A DNA stretch of 64,000 nt, from NCBI GenBank assembly GCA_964400735.1, contig CAYNVQ010000003.1, positions 1 through 64,000 of the forward strand, in the 5' to 3' direction. Below, piece by piece: positions 8,728 to 17,913 of this stretch; the stretch's first letter is position 1, and the number at the start of each line of letters is the position of its first letter. The position numbers were made by a program, and so were the translations under genes. This DNA is from CAYNVQ01 sp964400735 (GTDB lineage: Bacteria; Acidobacteriota; Aminicenantia; Aminicenantales; Aminicenantaceae). The notes below the pieces were generated by a model that saw nothing but the letters and a program-made list of their open reading frames with translations, made no database searches and was not told the origin of the DNA.

Positions 8728-8769
8728 GACAAAGGCTTCAGTCAGTTCCATTTATTCGCTTTAGGGAGA

Positions 8770-8805
8770 AGGGCGATACGGGTTGAAACCGTATCGCCCT
8801 TTTTC
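8770..8805 (+). terminator. intrinsic terminator after the pilin gene
   Basis: A perfect 12-bp stem, AGGGCGATACGG (8770-8781) with CCGTATCGCCCT (8789-8800), encloses a 7-base loop and runs into TTTTT. It lies 43 bases after the pilin stop. Confidence 0.95.
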
Positions 8806-8978
8806 TATTCACCCTTTTTTTTCTTCCCATCGTTTTAAAATATCCCTCGTCTGCGTATGCCGATCCAAGCCTGCATTTCTTCGTGGAAACATGCGGGCAT
8901 TTCCAAAGTCCAAATGATTTTGTATCCGGATGTTTCTTCATCGCGATTCTGGTGGCGCTGATTCAGAACATCAAAGAA

Positions 8979-9007
8979 CTGAAATAACGCCTATCCTGTG
9001 CTATAAT
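8979..9007 (+). promoter_or_regulatory. promoter of plsC-gmhA
   Basis: A perfect -10 box TATAAT at 9002-9007 is preceded by CTGAAA (8979-8984) at a 17-base spacing. The predicted start near 9014 leaves only about 8 bases before the plsC ATG, and no Shine-Dalgarno sequence is visible there. Confidence 0.6.
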
Positions 9008-9021
9008 GATAGCCCTCTGTT

Positions 9022-9732
9022 ATGCGGACGATCATTCTTTTCATCATCTACATTTTGATTACCATCCTTTTGATTCCCATTCTTTTTATCTGCATTCTGT
9101 TTGGGTGGTCGAAGCCTTTGATTTGGGCGGGCAAACAGGCGATGGGAATCGGCCCCCCAATACTTGGAATCCGGATCGAGGTGACAGGAAAGGATTTTGT
9201 GCATCAAGAGACCCCTTATATTTTCATGTCCAATCATTTGAGTTTTTTAGACGGCCCCCTGCTTTTTTGGGCCATTCCTCGGCCTATCCGGGTGATATTG
9301 AAAAAAGAGATCTTCAAGATTCCCGTTATCGGGCTGGGTATGCGGCAAGTTGATTTTGTTCCTGTCGACCGGAAAGGAATAAGGGGAGGGAAAAAGAGCA
9401 TCGACAGGGCTGTAAAACTGATCAAAGAAAAAGGTTTTTCTTTTCTGATTTTTCCCGAAGGAACGCGAAGCCGCGATGGAAAGTTGCAGCGATTTCGAAG
9501 GGGAGGTTTCTTTCTTTCCTTGGAAAGCCGTACAGCCATTCTTCCCATTTCGATCGAGGGAACTTTTGAGCTCATGCCTAAAGGCAGCTTTTTTGTAAAG
9601 AGAGGCCGGATCAAGATCGTTTTTCATGCTCCGGTTCATGTGGCTGCTTACGATGCGAAACGGCTCACCGAGCTTTCCGATAGGGTGCGAGATATCATCC
9701 AATCGGGTCTTGAGGCGGAAATCGGGCCATAA
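9022..9732 (+). CDS. plsC: 1-acyl-sn-glycerol-3-phosphate acyltransferase (PlsC family)
   Basis: 236 residues. Transfers an acyl chain to lysophosphatidic acid to make phosphatidic acid at the inner membrane. An N-terminal hydrophobic segment (3-27) is followed by the acyltransferase motifs: catalytic NHLSFLD (H72, D77), a basic VPVDRK segment and the substrate-binding FPEGTRS (144-150). Length is normal for the family. It starts 15 bases after a perfect -10 box without a visible ribosome-binding site. gmhA follows after 17 bases and is probably co-transcribed. Confidence 0.9.
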   Translation: MRTIILFIIYILITILLIPILFICILFGWSKPLIWAGKQAMGIGPPILGIRIEVTGKDFVHQETPYIFMSNHLSFLDGPLLFWAIPRPIRVILKKEIFKIPVIGLGMRQVDFVPVDRKGIRGGKKSIDRAVKLIKEKGFSFLIFPEGTRSRDGKLQRFRRGGFFLSLESRTAILPISIEGTFELMPKGSFFVKRGRIKIVFHAPVHVAAYDAKRLTELSDRVRDIIQSGLEAEIGP

Positions 9733-9749
9733 ATAATGGGGAGTGGGAT

Positions 9750-10310
9750 ATGAAAATCAGAAATCTCATCGAAATGCAGGCGAGAATCATCCAAGCTTTT
9801 TTTCAAGAAAAAGAGGAGCTCTTTGAACGTGCTGTAGATATGATTTCGGAACGATTGAAAGAAGGCCGAAAAATCCTCGTCTTCGGAAATGGAGGGAGTG
9901 CAGCCCAAGCCCAGCATTTTGCTTCGGAATTGGTCAATAAATTCTTGAAATCGAGACCAGCCATTCCTGCACTATCCCTTGCCATAGACTCGTCCTCTCT
10001 CACTTCCATAGCTAACGATAGTTCTTTCGAGTACGTGTTCAGTCGCCAGATGGAGGCTTTGGGGGAGGCAGGGGATATCGCGGTTGCGCTGACCACCAGC
10101 GGGAATTCGCCTAATATTTTGCGGGCCATTCAGACAGCTAGAAAGAAAGGCCTTATGACCCTAGCCTTGACAGGAGAAGGGGGTGGGGAAATCGGTCCTT
10201 TTTGCGATATTTTGCTAGATATCCCTTCACAGGAAACTCCCCGTGTGCAGGAAGCCCATCTATTCCTTCTGCATCTATTATCCCAGATGATCGAAGAGAG
10301 AGTCGGTTAA
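9750..10310 (+). CDS. gmhA: phosphoheptose isomerase (sedoheptulose 7-phosphate isomerase)
   Basis: 186-residue SIS-domain protein. Converts sedoheptulose 7-phosphate to D-glycero-D-manno-heptose 7-phosphate, the first step of LPS inner-core heptose synthesis. The phosphosugar site GNGGSAAQAQHFASEL is near residue 46, with LTTSGNSPNI near 113 and the C-terminal QEAHLFLLHLL helix carrying conserved Glu/His. Length fits GmhA. ATG follows GGGGAGTGGGAT. It converges on the PEPCK-like gene and overlaps its stop by 3-4 bases. Confidence 0.9.
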   Translation: MKIRNLIEMQARIIQAFFQEKEELFERAVDMISERLKEGRKILVFGNGGSAAQAQHFASELVNKFLKSRPAIPALSLAIDSSSLTSIANDSSFEYVFSRQMEALGEAGDIAVALTTSGNSPNILRAIQTARKKGLMTLALTGEGGGEIGPFCDILLDIPSQETPRVQEAHLFLLHLLSQMIEERVG

Positions 10311-12151
10311 CGACCCCTCCATAAACGTTCTCTCCGCGGCCTTGTTTTGGACACCCAGGGCTGGGGAGGTTTTTCGGCTGGCATCTGTTCCGCCTTCTCT
10401 GACACAGGTACGGAAACGCTCTGCTTTTTCTGGCCTTTCGCAATCTGAAAAGAGCGTTCTGCAGCACGTTGGATCTCAGGCCTGAGTCCTTCGGAGGCGA
10501 TTTCCTCGGTGAATTCTTTTCGGCCTTCTACGAGATCGGCGATGTATCTCTGGATTTGCTCTTCGGAATAGAAGCGGCGCGGATCCCACTCGTCCAGTGA
10601 CTTATCTCCACAGCGTATGATTCCTCTTGTTCCAAGAATCCCTTTTTCGTACAGGTTTGTACCCCGCAGATCTCCTCTTTGGATTTGGGCCATGAGGTTG
10701 ATGGGAACGCGTCTGACTTTTCGAATCAACCTTTTTTTCTTTTTTCCGTTTTCTTCTGTTTCTTCGATAATTTCACCCATCCCCCCTGTATTGTACTGCA
10801 AGAATTTCAGTTTTCCCGGGTAATTGTTGACGAGTGTCATAATGATTTCATAGAAACGATTGACCTTTTTGGCCCTGGGCCCCACGATAAAAGGATCTGT
10901 TCCCACGATCCTTACGGATTCTCCTGCCTTGAGGGGCTGACTGGCATAGCTATGAGTGCTTTCTCCCCAGAGATAGGCCAGAACAGCCTGTTCGGGAGTG
11001 AGTTCTTGCGCGAAACTCATGATGGTGTTTCTACGGGTGATGAAGGCGAAGATGAGTCCATCCAGTTCATCAAGGGGGGGAAGATTGATGGAGTCGGAGA
11101 AGATATCGACCTTTTTACCTTGGATTTCGACCCAGAGTTTTTTGCGCTGGAGAACGGCCCTTCCATTGGCGGTCAAGCTTTCGTCCATGAAGTCGACTTC
11201 CCCGTTAGCCTTGATCATGACGTTTTCGAAAAGAGCCGATTTATCCGTCAGAGCGTTATACATGGCTTCCTGGTATTCTTTTTCCACGTCGGTCTTGACA
11301 AAAAAGTTGTTTTCCGAGCCTAAAGCTGATCCGTCTTTCCTCAGAAATACGATATCATCTTGAGTGACGAGAGTCCTCTCTCCCTGGGCACTGTCCAGCC
11401 CCAGTTGATGGCAGGACCAGGTGGATTTTCCGGTCGCAGTCAGTCCGAACAGAAAGACTCCATAGGTCTTGAGCTTATTATCTGGATTGCGGGCCGTCAC
11501 AATTTTTGTTCCTGCATGCAGCCCGAGCATTCCTTTTTGGTCGGCTGTCCACATGGCCTGGCGGAGAAATCCTTTTTTATCCTCGCCCATATAGTCTGTC
11601 CCCAGAGCAATGTTGATATTGTATTCCGGAAGCACCAGAACCTGCTGTCTCAAAGGATGTTCCTCTGGAATGTGAATCATGATAAATTCAGGGCCAGGAC
11701 GGGCGGAGGGCTTGAACATGGTCATCCCCCACATATAAGCCAGGCGATAATTGATGAGGTCGGCCGCTGACACATAAAGATTGCAGAGAGGATTATAGAA
11801 ATCGTTTTCGCCCATTTGCCTTCGAATGTGGCAGAAAGGCATTGTCCGGATGAGATGAAGAACCTTATCCAGCTCATGCGGAGAGTTGGCAATCAGTGAT
11901 TTTTGTTCCTCAGTCGGACGAGGAAGCCGGATTTCTTCGCTCCCAAGATAGACCGTCTTGGGGGCAATCCGGCTGGATATGGATGCCCGCCAGCCGTAAG
12001 AGCCGAATTTTGTTTTTATTCCAGTAGCTTTGGCTCGTGATTCCAGCCAGCCAAGGTCTACGGGCTGGATGTTGGCTCCTTTGAGGGCGAAAGTAAGCTC
12101 CTCGGCAAATCGTTTGTAGGCATGATCGTTATAAAGGCTGTTTTCGCTCAT
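10307..12151 (-). CDS. pckA: divergent ATP-dependent phosphoenolpyruvate carboxykinase
   Basis: 614 residues, longer than the usual roughly 530 for this enzyme (oxaloacetate + ATP to PEP + CO2 + ADP). PEPCK landmarks are present: metal-site segment TDYMGEDKKG (about 185-194) followed by LHAGTKI, P-loop GLTATGKS (236-243), TQDDIVFL (263-270), and ENVMIKANGEVDFMDESLT followed by the Arg-bearing ANGRAV near 331. The C-terminal ~60 residues are a Lys/Pro-rich tail. Sequence around the motifs is diverged (LHAGTKI where MHCSAN is usual), so activity is likely but not certain. Its ATG overlaps the stop of the aminotransferase fusion (ATGA), making a two-gene operon. Confidence 0.75.
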   Translation of the reverse strand: MSENSLYNDHAYKRFAEELTFALKGANIQPVDLGWLESRAKATGIKTKFGSYGWRASISSRIAPKTVYLGSEEIRLPRPTEEQKSLIANSPHELDKVLHLIRTMPFCHIRRQMGENDFYNPLCNLYVSAADLINYRLAYMWGMTMFKPSARPGPEFIMIHIPEEHPLRQQVLVLPEYNINIALGTDYMGEDKKGFLRQAMWTADQKGMLGLHAGTKIVTARNPDNKLKTYGVFLFGLTATGKSTWSCHQLGLDSAQGERTLVTQDDIVFLRKDGSALGSENNFFVKTDVEKEYQEAMYNALTDKSALFENVMIKANGEVDFMDESLTANGRAVLQRKKLWVEIQGKKVDIFSDSINLPPLDELDGLIFAFITRRNTIMSFAQELTPEQAVLAYLWGESTHSYASQPLKAGESVRIVGTDPFIVGPRAKKVNRFYEIIMTLVNNYPGKLKFLQYNTGGMGEIIEETEENGKKKKRLIRKVRRVPINLMAQIQRGDLRGTNLYEKGILGTRGIIRCGDKSLDEWDPRRFYSEEQIQRYIADLVEGRKEFTEEIASEGLRPEIQRAAERSFQIAKGQKKQSVSVPVSEKAEQMPAEKPPQPWVSKTRPRRERLWRGR

Positions 12152-14508
12152 TTGAGATATTCTTCTTCGGTCTCCCCTTTCATCACGCGTTTGATGTCCT
12201 CGGTAGAGGCAACTCCACTGTTGAATAAGTAACAGGTTGTATTCTGCAGAAGCTGGCGGAAAAAATTCTTTTGGTATTCGATTCTTTCAGGAGAGGTCAT
12301 CAAGAGATGGGGATTGTAGAAGGGCTGGCTTTTCGTCGGTCCGAGGGCCGTTTTCCATCCGGGACTTTCTCCGGACTCAAGGATTCTAAGGGCGTCATCG
12401 ATTTCCAACCTGATCAAAGGAGGAGAGGAGGTATCGGTGCGCAGGATAAAGACCCAGCGCAGCTGGGTCCTTTTGACATGCTTAGCCGGACCTTCGATCC
12501 AGTATGGGTCGAGGAGAGCCACCGCCCTTTTGGAAGCCTTATAACAGAAAGGAGAACCCCGGTCGAGACGGCAATCATCGGCACGAAGACATTCGGCGTT
12601 TTCGCAATTATCTTTGCGGATGATGACATTTTCGCATTTGCTGTTGTCCAGGAGTGGAGCCAGGTGGGTGTAAAATTCGACGGCTTGGGTAGGAATGAGG
12701 AGCTTCCTTTCGACGGAATCGGCAAGAACCCGAGCTCCCGAGAAGCGGGCGAAGAGAATGTCATTGGAGAGGAGACGGAAGTCCTTTTCCTGAAGTAGAG
12801 CATAAAAAAGATCTGACTTCTTCGTTCCCTTGGGGCCGACAAGGACCAATCCTTGCCCTTCCACATCGGCTGACATGCCACGCAATGTATAGGTGCCGAA
12901 CTGTCGCTCGGAGACATCCATGACCAGACCCAGGGCGAGACTTCTTAATGGGGAGTAGTTATCCGTGTTAACCAAGATACCGGTTTTCGACTCGGAATTG
13001 TAGAACCCTCGTGATTCCCGGCCAGGGATTCCATCCACTGCATAGATGATTCCATGAGGCTCGAGTTCGGCCTCCAGTTGGGCCGGATACCAGTTTTCAA
13101 TCCAGAAATCATTTAGATGGGATACATTGGTCCGAAGCTGGACAATTACGCCGTTTATGTTGGCGTTCCACTCAAAATAGTTCTCGTAACTGAAAGCCTC
13201 CTCCATCTCGGTCACGAGCGCATCACGGACAGGCAGGGAAATCGAGGAGTCAACGGGTACGGATGTCTTTACACGGGTGCGCGTGTTGTTAAGAGTGATG
13301 CGTCTGACTTTCTTGGGTGTTTTGAGCTGGGAGACGGCATGGATTATCCTGTCCATACCCTTTTCGAGATTCCCCATCGAGGTGGCATAGGATAGGCGGA
13401 TGCATCTGTCAGCCCCGAAGGCATCTCCCGGCACGATGGCCACCTTGGCCTCCTTGAGAAGATAGTAAGCGAGACCGTAGGAGTTGCGGATGACCATGTT
13501 GTTAAATTCCTTCTCGTAGGTGACGGAAAAGTTGGGAAAAAGGTAGAAGGCGCCGTCAGGTTTATTGCAGGAAACACCGGGGATACTCTGGAGCCTCATC
13601 AAGGCATAATTTCTTCTCCTCTGGAATTCTGAAACCATTTTGGAGACCTCGTGCTGAGGCCCCTTCAAGGCCTCTAAACTGGCCTTCTGAGAAATGGAAC
13701 AGGGATTGGAAGTGCTGTGGCTCTGGATTTTGGCCATTCCGTCTATGATGTCGGAGGAACCCGCAGCGAACCCGATTCTCCATCCAGTCATAGAATAGGA
13801 TTTGGATACCCCGTTGATCACGATGGTTCTTTTCTTGATCTCATCTCCTAGGGAGGCGAAACTGTAGAAACGGAAATCGTCATAGACCAGCTTCTCGTAG
13901 ATTTCATCCGCGATAACATAGATATCTTCCTCCAGCACAACTTCCGCCAAAGCCTCCAGGGCCTGTCTTGGGTAAGCCGCTCCGGTAGGATTGGAGGGAT
14001 TGTTCAAGATAAAGGCCTTTGTAGCCGGAGTAATGGCTGCCTTCAGCTCATCCGGCCTCAACAGGAATCCATTCTCTTCCTTGGTGGGAACGATCACGCC
14101 TTTTCCTCCGGCAAGAGAGACGGCGTGGGGATAGGTTACCCAATAAGGAGCAGGGATGATGACTTCATCTCCCAAGTTGACCAATGCCTGCACGAGATGG
14201 TAGAGGGAACTTTTGGCACCCGAGGAGACGATGATCTCGTTTTTATCGTATTCCAGGCCCTGGTCTTCCTTTAACCTTTGGATGATCGCCTCCTTAAGGG
14301 CCGGGATCCCATCGTTCTGGGTGTACTTGGTGAAATTTTCCTCGATAGCCCGGATTCCCGCCTGCTTCACATTCTCTGGGGTCGGAAAGTCCGGCTCCCC
14401 GACGCTGAGATCGATGACATCGATACCCTCGGCCTTCATGGACTTAGCCTTGGCCGAGACCTTCAAGGTTGGAGATTCTCCGATCTTGTTTGCTTTTTCT
14501 GATACCAT
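12148..14508 (-). CDS. fusion: aspartate-type aminotransferase + HprK/PEPCK-like P-loop domain
   Basis: 786 residues. Residues 1-395 are a complete fold-type I PLP aminotransferase: LSVGEPDFPTPE, NNPSNPTG (169-176), DEIYEKL (201-207), PLP lysine K236 in NGVSKSYSMTGWRIG, and a C-terminal Arg in CIRLSYATS. Aspartate or another amino acid with 2-oxoglutarate is the likely reaction. Residues 405-786 are a second domain with LVLVGPKGTKKS (554-565), followed by LLSNDILF, matching the P-loop/SDD layout of HprK and PEPCK; the Gly before the P-loop Lys is replaced. Five Cys at 625-655 could bind a metal. No internal stop or frameshift, so the fusion is real in this sequence. Confidence 0.8.
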   Translation of the reverse strand: MVSEKANKIGESPTLKVSAKAKSMKAEGIDVIDLSVGEPDFPTPENVKQAGIRAIEENFTKYTQNDGIPALKEAIIQRLKEDQGLEYDKNEIIVSSGAKSSLYHLVQALVNLGDEVIIPAPYWVTYPHAVSLAGGKGVIVPTKEENGFLLRPDELKAAITPATKAFILNNPSNPTGAAYPRQALEALAEVVLEEDIYVIADEIYEKLVYDDFRFYSFASLGDEIKKRTIVINGVSKSYSMTGWRIGFAAGSSDIIDGMAKIQSHSTSNPCSISQKASLEALKGPQHEVSKMVSEFQRRRNYALMRLQSIPGVSCNKPDGAFYLFPNFSVTYEKEFNNMVIRNSYGLAYYLLKEAKVAIVPGDAFGADRCIRLSYATSMGNLEKGMDRIIHAVSQLKTPKKVRRITLNNTRTRVKTSVPVDSSISLPVRDALVTEMEEAFSYENYFEWNANINGVIVQLRTNVSHLNDFWIENWYPAQLEAELEPHGIIYAVDGIPGRESRGFYNSESKTGILVNTDNYSPLRSLALGLVMDVSERQFGTYTLRGMSADVEGQGLVLVGPKGTKKSDLFYALLQEKDFRLLSNDILFARFSGARVLADSVERKLLIPTQAVEFYTHLAPLLDNSKCENVIIRKDNCENAECLRADDCRLDRGSPFCYKASKRAVALLDPYWIEGPAKHVKRTQLRWVFILRTDTSSPPLIRLEIDDALRILESGESPGWKTALGPTKSQPFYNPHLLMTSPERIEYQKNFFRQLLQNTTCYLFNSGVASTEDIKRVMKGETEEEYLK

Positions 14509-14529
14509 GGCTGACCTTATCTGGAAAGA

Positions 14530-15942
14530 TTATTCTTCTTTTTTTTCTTGGTTCTCTGAAGCCAACTTCCTCTTCAGGTATTCCTTCAGGTCCACTCCAG
14601 TCAGCGATTTGACCACGTCTGGCATCTGAGCCAGGATGTCTGCCACTTGAGAGGTGATTTTAGTCGTCCCCAGGTTTTTGTCACTGCCTATGACCACGAT
14701 CTTGTCCACTTTGGAAAGGGGTTCTGAGACAGCTTTCGCCAAGTCAGGCAGCATTTTGAGATACATCTCGAGGATAGCGGCCTGGTTGTATTTTTCCCAA
14801 GCTTGGGCTTTTTTTAGCATGAATTCGGCCTCGGCCAGACCCAATTGTTTGATTTTTTCCGCTTCGGCGATCCCTTCCAATTTTTTTGCATCTGCCTTGG
14901 CCCTCGCTTCAGCCTGGATACGGAATTCCTCAGCCTCGGCCTCGGCCTTCATCTGATATTTTCGAGCGTCTGCCGGCTTGATGACATTTGCATCGAGCTC
15001 TTTTTCTTTGCGGGTAATCTCGAGTTCATCTATTTTTATGGCTTCTTGTTTCTCGATGAGCCTAACTTTGGCCTCCTCCTTTTTCAAGTCTTGAGATAGG
15101 CGGGATCGTTCTATTTCGTAGGCGAAATCGGCCTGGGCTTTCTTCTCGTTGACCAAAACTTGAGATTGCGCCTTCTTCGCTTCATTTTCCCATTGGGCTT
15201 TGGCAATCAATGCCTCGGCAGCCAAACGGGCAATCTCTCCTTCTTTTCTCGCTTCCGAGGATTTTATGGTGGCTTCTTTCTCGGTCTCGGCTTCCGCGAT
15301 GGCTGCGTCTCTTTTCGCTGCGGCAATCTGAGGTTTTCCAAGAGCGTCCAGGTAGCCCTGGGTGTCGCTGATGTCTTTGAGGGCAAACGACATCATGTTC
15401 AGGCCCATACGGGAAAAATCGCTGCGTGCGGCCTCGATGACCTTATCCGAGAAATCTAGCCGGTCCTTGTATATTTCTTCCACGGTCATTGTTCCCATTA
15501 CCGCTCTCATCTTGCCTTCGAGCACGGTTTCAGCCACAGACCTGATCCCTTCTTTTCCCACCCCCAGGAATTGTTCAGCAGCAATCTGGATGGAATGATC
15601 CGCGGAATCGATTTTGACTTGGGCCACACCCTCGGCCATAAGAGGAACGCCGCCCTGGGTGAGAACTTCGGGGGTCTTGATGTTTATGGTGATGGCTTCC
15701 ATCGGAAGGATGTTGACCGTTTCCAGAAAGGGCAAGACGAAAGTGCCTCCTCCTAATCGATACCGATAGCCGATTTTTACCTTTGTCCCGTCTGGGGCAA
15801 TCACGGTGCGTTTTCTTCCCCCGGATATAATGAGGACTTCATTTGGCCCCACTTTTCTGTATTGTTTAGCTAGAAGAAAGGCTAAAAATGCCAATAGGAG
15901 AACGATGATACCGATCAGGATCAATTGAGATATTAAAGTCAT
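14530..15942 (-). CDS. floT: flotillin-like SPFH membrane scaffold protein
   Basis: 470 residues. An N-terminal membrane anchor (4-26) is followed by an SPFH/band-7 domain (about 27-200) and a long Ala/Glu/Lys-rich coiled coil with repeated EAEA/KAEAEAE motifs (about 205-390), then a helical C-terminal region ending DLKEYLKRKL. This is the flotillin/YuaG/YqiK architecture, which organises membrane microdomains. ATG follows AAAAAGGAGGTTC, an ideal ribosome-binding site. It has its own candidate promoter. No NfeD-like partner is adjacent, which is unusual but not unique. Confidence 0.88.
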   Translation of the reverse strand: MTLISQLILIGIIVLLLAFLAFLLAKQYRKVGPNEVLIISGGRKRTVIAPDGTKVKIGYRYRLGGGTFVLPFLETVNILPMEAITINIKTPEVLTQGGVPLMAEGVAQVKIDSADHSIQIAAEQFLGVGKEGIRSVAETVLEGKMRAVMGTMTVEEIYKDRLDFSDKVIEAARSDFSRMGLNMMSFALKDISDTQGYLDALGKPQIAAAKRDAAIAEAETEKEATIKSSEARKEGEIARLAAEALIAKAQWENEAKKAQSQVLVNEKKAQADFAYEIERSRLSQDLKKEEAKVRLIEKQEAIKIDELEITRKEKELDANVIKPADARKYQMKAEAEAEEFRIQAEARAKADAKKLEGIAEAEKIKQLGLAEAEFMLKKAQAWEKYNQAAILEMYLKMLPDLAKAVSEPLSKVDKIVVIGSDKNLGTTKITSQVADILAQMPDVVKSLTGVDLKEYLKRKLASENQEKKEE

Positions 15943-16037
15943 CTGAACCTCCTTTTTATTAGGGCGATTAAAGAGGGAATGATATTTGTGGCTTCATATT
16001 GTATTTTAACCGTTCCAGTTATGATGTGAAATAAAAT

Positions 16038-16066
16038 AGTTTATCCTGATATCCGGTTATTTTCAA
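16038..16066 (-). promoter_or_regulatory. candidate promoter of the flotillin gene
   Basis: On the minus strand TTGAAA (16066-16061) and TAAACT (16043-16038) are separated by 17 bases, about 95 bases upstream of the flotillin ATG. The rest of the 15943-16176 spacer shows no gene. Confidence 0.45.
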
Positions 16067-16176
16067 GAAAATTATAGGCTCCGTCGACATATCAGAAACC
16101 CTCCTCTTTTGGGATTCCTCTGTTTAAGGTCTTGAAGGCAGGTCGATGCCTATTGGGTCATTATGGACTAGATTGT

Positions 16177-17106
16177 TCACACAATTTTTTGGAAGTAAGC
16201 GATCGTTTCCTTGAGCCCTTCCTCTAGGGAAACATGAGGCTGCCAACCGAGTTTATCCTTGGCCAATGAGATATCAGGACATCGGCGGTCAGGGTCATCC
16301 TGGGGCAAAGGTTTATGGATGACCGGGGAGGAACTTCGCGTAAGAGAAATGATTTTATGCGCCAGGTCCAGAATGCTGAATTCGGAAGGATCCCCGAGGT
16401 TAACCGGTCCGGTAAAATCGTGGCTGTCCATCATGGCTACAAGGCCTGATACGAGGTCCGTGACATAACAAAAAGAACGGGTCTGGCTTCCCTCCCCGTA
16501 GACGGTTATCGGTTCGCTCCTGAGAGCCTGGATGATGAAATTACTAATCACTCTTCCGTCATCCACCGCCATCCTGGGTCCATAGGTGTTGAAAATACGG
16601 GCGATTTTGATGTCGACATTATTTTGGCGGTGGTAATCCATCATCAAGGTTTCAGCCACTCGCTTGCCCTCGTCATAACAGCTGCGGGGTCCTATGGGAT
16701 TGACATAGCCCCAATAGGTTTCCACTTGAGGGTGCACTTGGGGATTTCCGTATACCTCGGATGTGGAAGCGAGGAGTATTTTGGCCTTTGTTCTTTTAGC
16801 CAATCCCAGCATGTTGATGGTGCCCATCACATTGGTTTTGACGGTTTTGATGGCATTGTGTTGGTAGTGGATAGGGGATGCGGGACAGGCAAGATGAAAG
16901 ATTTGATCGACTTCCACAAAAAGAGGATGAATGATATCATGCCGAATCAACTCGAAATGAGAATGGGGAAGAAGATGTCGGACATTATTCTTGCTTCCGG
17001 AAAAAAAATTATCGACACATATGACATCATCCCCTTTTTCCACAAAATATTCACAGAGATGACTTCCCAAAAATCCTGCGCCGCCTGTAATGAGGGTCCG
17101 GTTCAT
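16177..17106 (-). CDS. UDP-glucuronate decarboxylase (UDP-xylose synthase)
   Basis: 309-residue extended short-chain dehydrogenase. NAD-binding GGAGFLGS is at 8-15, STSEVYG at 114-120, and the catalytic Y144/K148 pair in CYDEGK. The segment PRMAVDDGRVISNF and YGEGSQTRSFCYV are characteristic of UXS-type decarboxylases, which turn UDP-glucuronate into UDP-xylose for surface glycans. Ribosome-binding site GGGAGAA. It stands alone between the flotillin gene and rph. A dTDP-glucose dehydratase-like role is less likely given the UXS signature. Confidence 0.85.
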   Translation of the reverse strand: MNRTLITGGAGFLGSHLCEYFVEKGDDVICVDNFFSGSKNNVRHLLPHSHFELIRHDIIHPLFVEVDQIFHLACPASPIHYQHNAIKTVKTNVMGTINMLGLAKRTKAKILLASTSEVYGNPQVHPQVETYWGYVNPIGPRSCYDEGKRVAETLMMDYHRQNNVDIKIARIFNTYGPRMAVDDGRVISNFIIQALRSEPITVYGEGSQTRSFCYVTDLVSGLVAMMDSHDFTGPVNLGDPSEFSILDLAHKIISLTRSSSPVIHKPLPQDDPDRRCPDISLAKDKLGWQPHVSLEEGLKETIAYFQKIV

Positions 17107-17169
17107 ATTATTCTCCCTTAATTCCTTTTGCCCTGCATAATATTTTGACTGGCCTATTCGAACCGCGGA

Positions 17170-17913
17170 TTATCCGTAAGCCATGAACATAAGGCTTTTC
17201 TGTTTGAGAAGGTCTTTTTGTGCGGCGACGAGCTCCGCTATGCCTTTGCTGGCTAAACTCAACAGGGTGTTGAAGTCTTTTTTTGTGAAGGGCGATTTTT
17301 CGGCTGTTACCTGGATTTCCACGATTTTTCCTGTGTCGGTCTTGACGACATTCATATCGGTATCCGCTGATGAGTCTTCGAGGTAATCCAGGTCGAGGAA
17401 AAACTCGCCGTTGACGATGCCGACGCTAACGGCACTCACTAGGTTTTTTAGAGGCATCCTGTCGATAATCCCCTCTTCCATCAATTTCCTGAGAGCAAGA
17501 GCCAAGGCGATACACCCTACAGTGATGGAAGCTGTCCTGGTCCCTCCATCGGCCTGAATGACATCACAGTCAATGGTGATGGTCCTCTCTCCAAGAATGG
17601 TGAGATCGGTTACCGTCCGGAGCGAGCGGCCGATGAGGCGTTGAATCTCTTGAGTACGTCCGGATGGCCGGCCGAGGTTTCTCTCTCGGACGGACCTTTT
17701 TTCTGTAGAACATGGGAGCATGCCGTATTCGGCCGTGATCCAGCCGGTCGCACTTCCTTTGAGAAAAGAGGGGACTTTTTCCTCAATGGTGGCGGCTGCC
17801 ACGACTTTCGTCTTTCCGATTTCGATAGAGGCCGATCCATCGGCGAATTCAAAATAGTCTGCCTTCAAAGACAAGGGGCGCAAGGCGTTAGATGAACGTT
17901 TGGCGGCTCTCAT
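17170..17913 (-). CDS. rph: ribonuclease PH
   Basis: 247-residue phosphorolytic 3'-5' exoribonuclease that trims tRNA 3' ends. Family segments are present: RPSGRTQEIQRLIGRSLR (phosphate- and RNA-binding Arg residues), TITIDCDVIQADGGTRTASI and DLDYLEDSSADTDMNVV. Length is typical. Its ATG overlaps the stop of the upstream acyltransferase (TAATG), so it is the last gene of the lpxK-lpxL-rph operon. The function is unrelated to lipid A. Confidence 0.95.
   Translation of the reverse strand: MRAAKRSSNALRPLSLKADYFEFADGSASIEIGKTKVVAAATIEEKVPSFLKGSATGWITAEYGMLPCSTEKRSVRERNLGRPSGRTQEIQRLIGRSLRTVTDLTILGERTITIDCDVIQADGGTRTASITVGCIALALALRKLMEEGIIDRMPLKNLVSAVSVGIVNGEFFLDLDYLEDSSADTDMNVVKTDTGKIVEIQVTAEKSPFTKKDFNTLLSLASKGIAELVAAQKDLLKQKSLMFMAYG

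Noticed and set aside
8738..8941. 67-residue minus-strand frame after the pilin gene
   Set aside because: It runs through the terminator hairpin and has no ribosome-binding site or recognisable motif.
9006..9353. 115-residue plus-strand frame overlapping plsC
   Set aside because: Wrong frame over a clear plsC; His/Phe-rich shadow translation.
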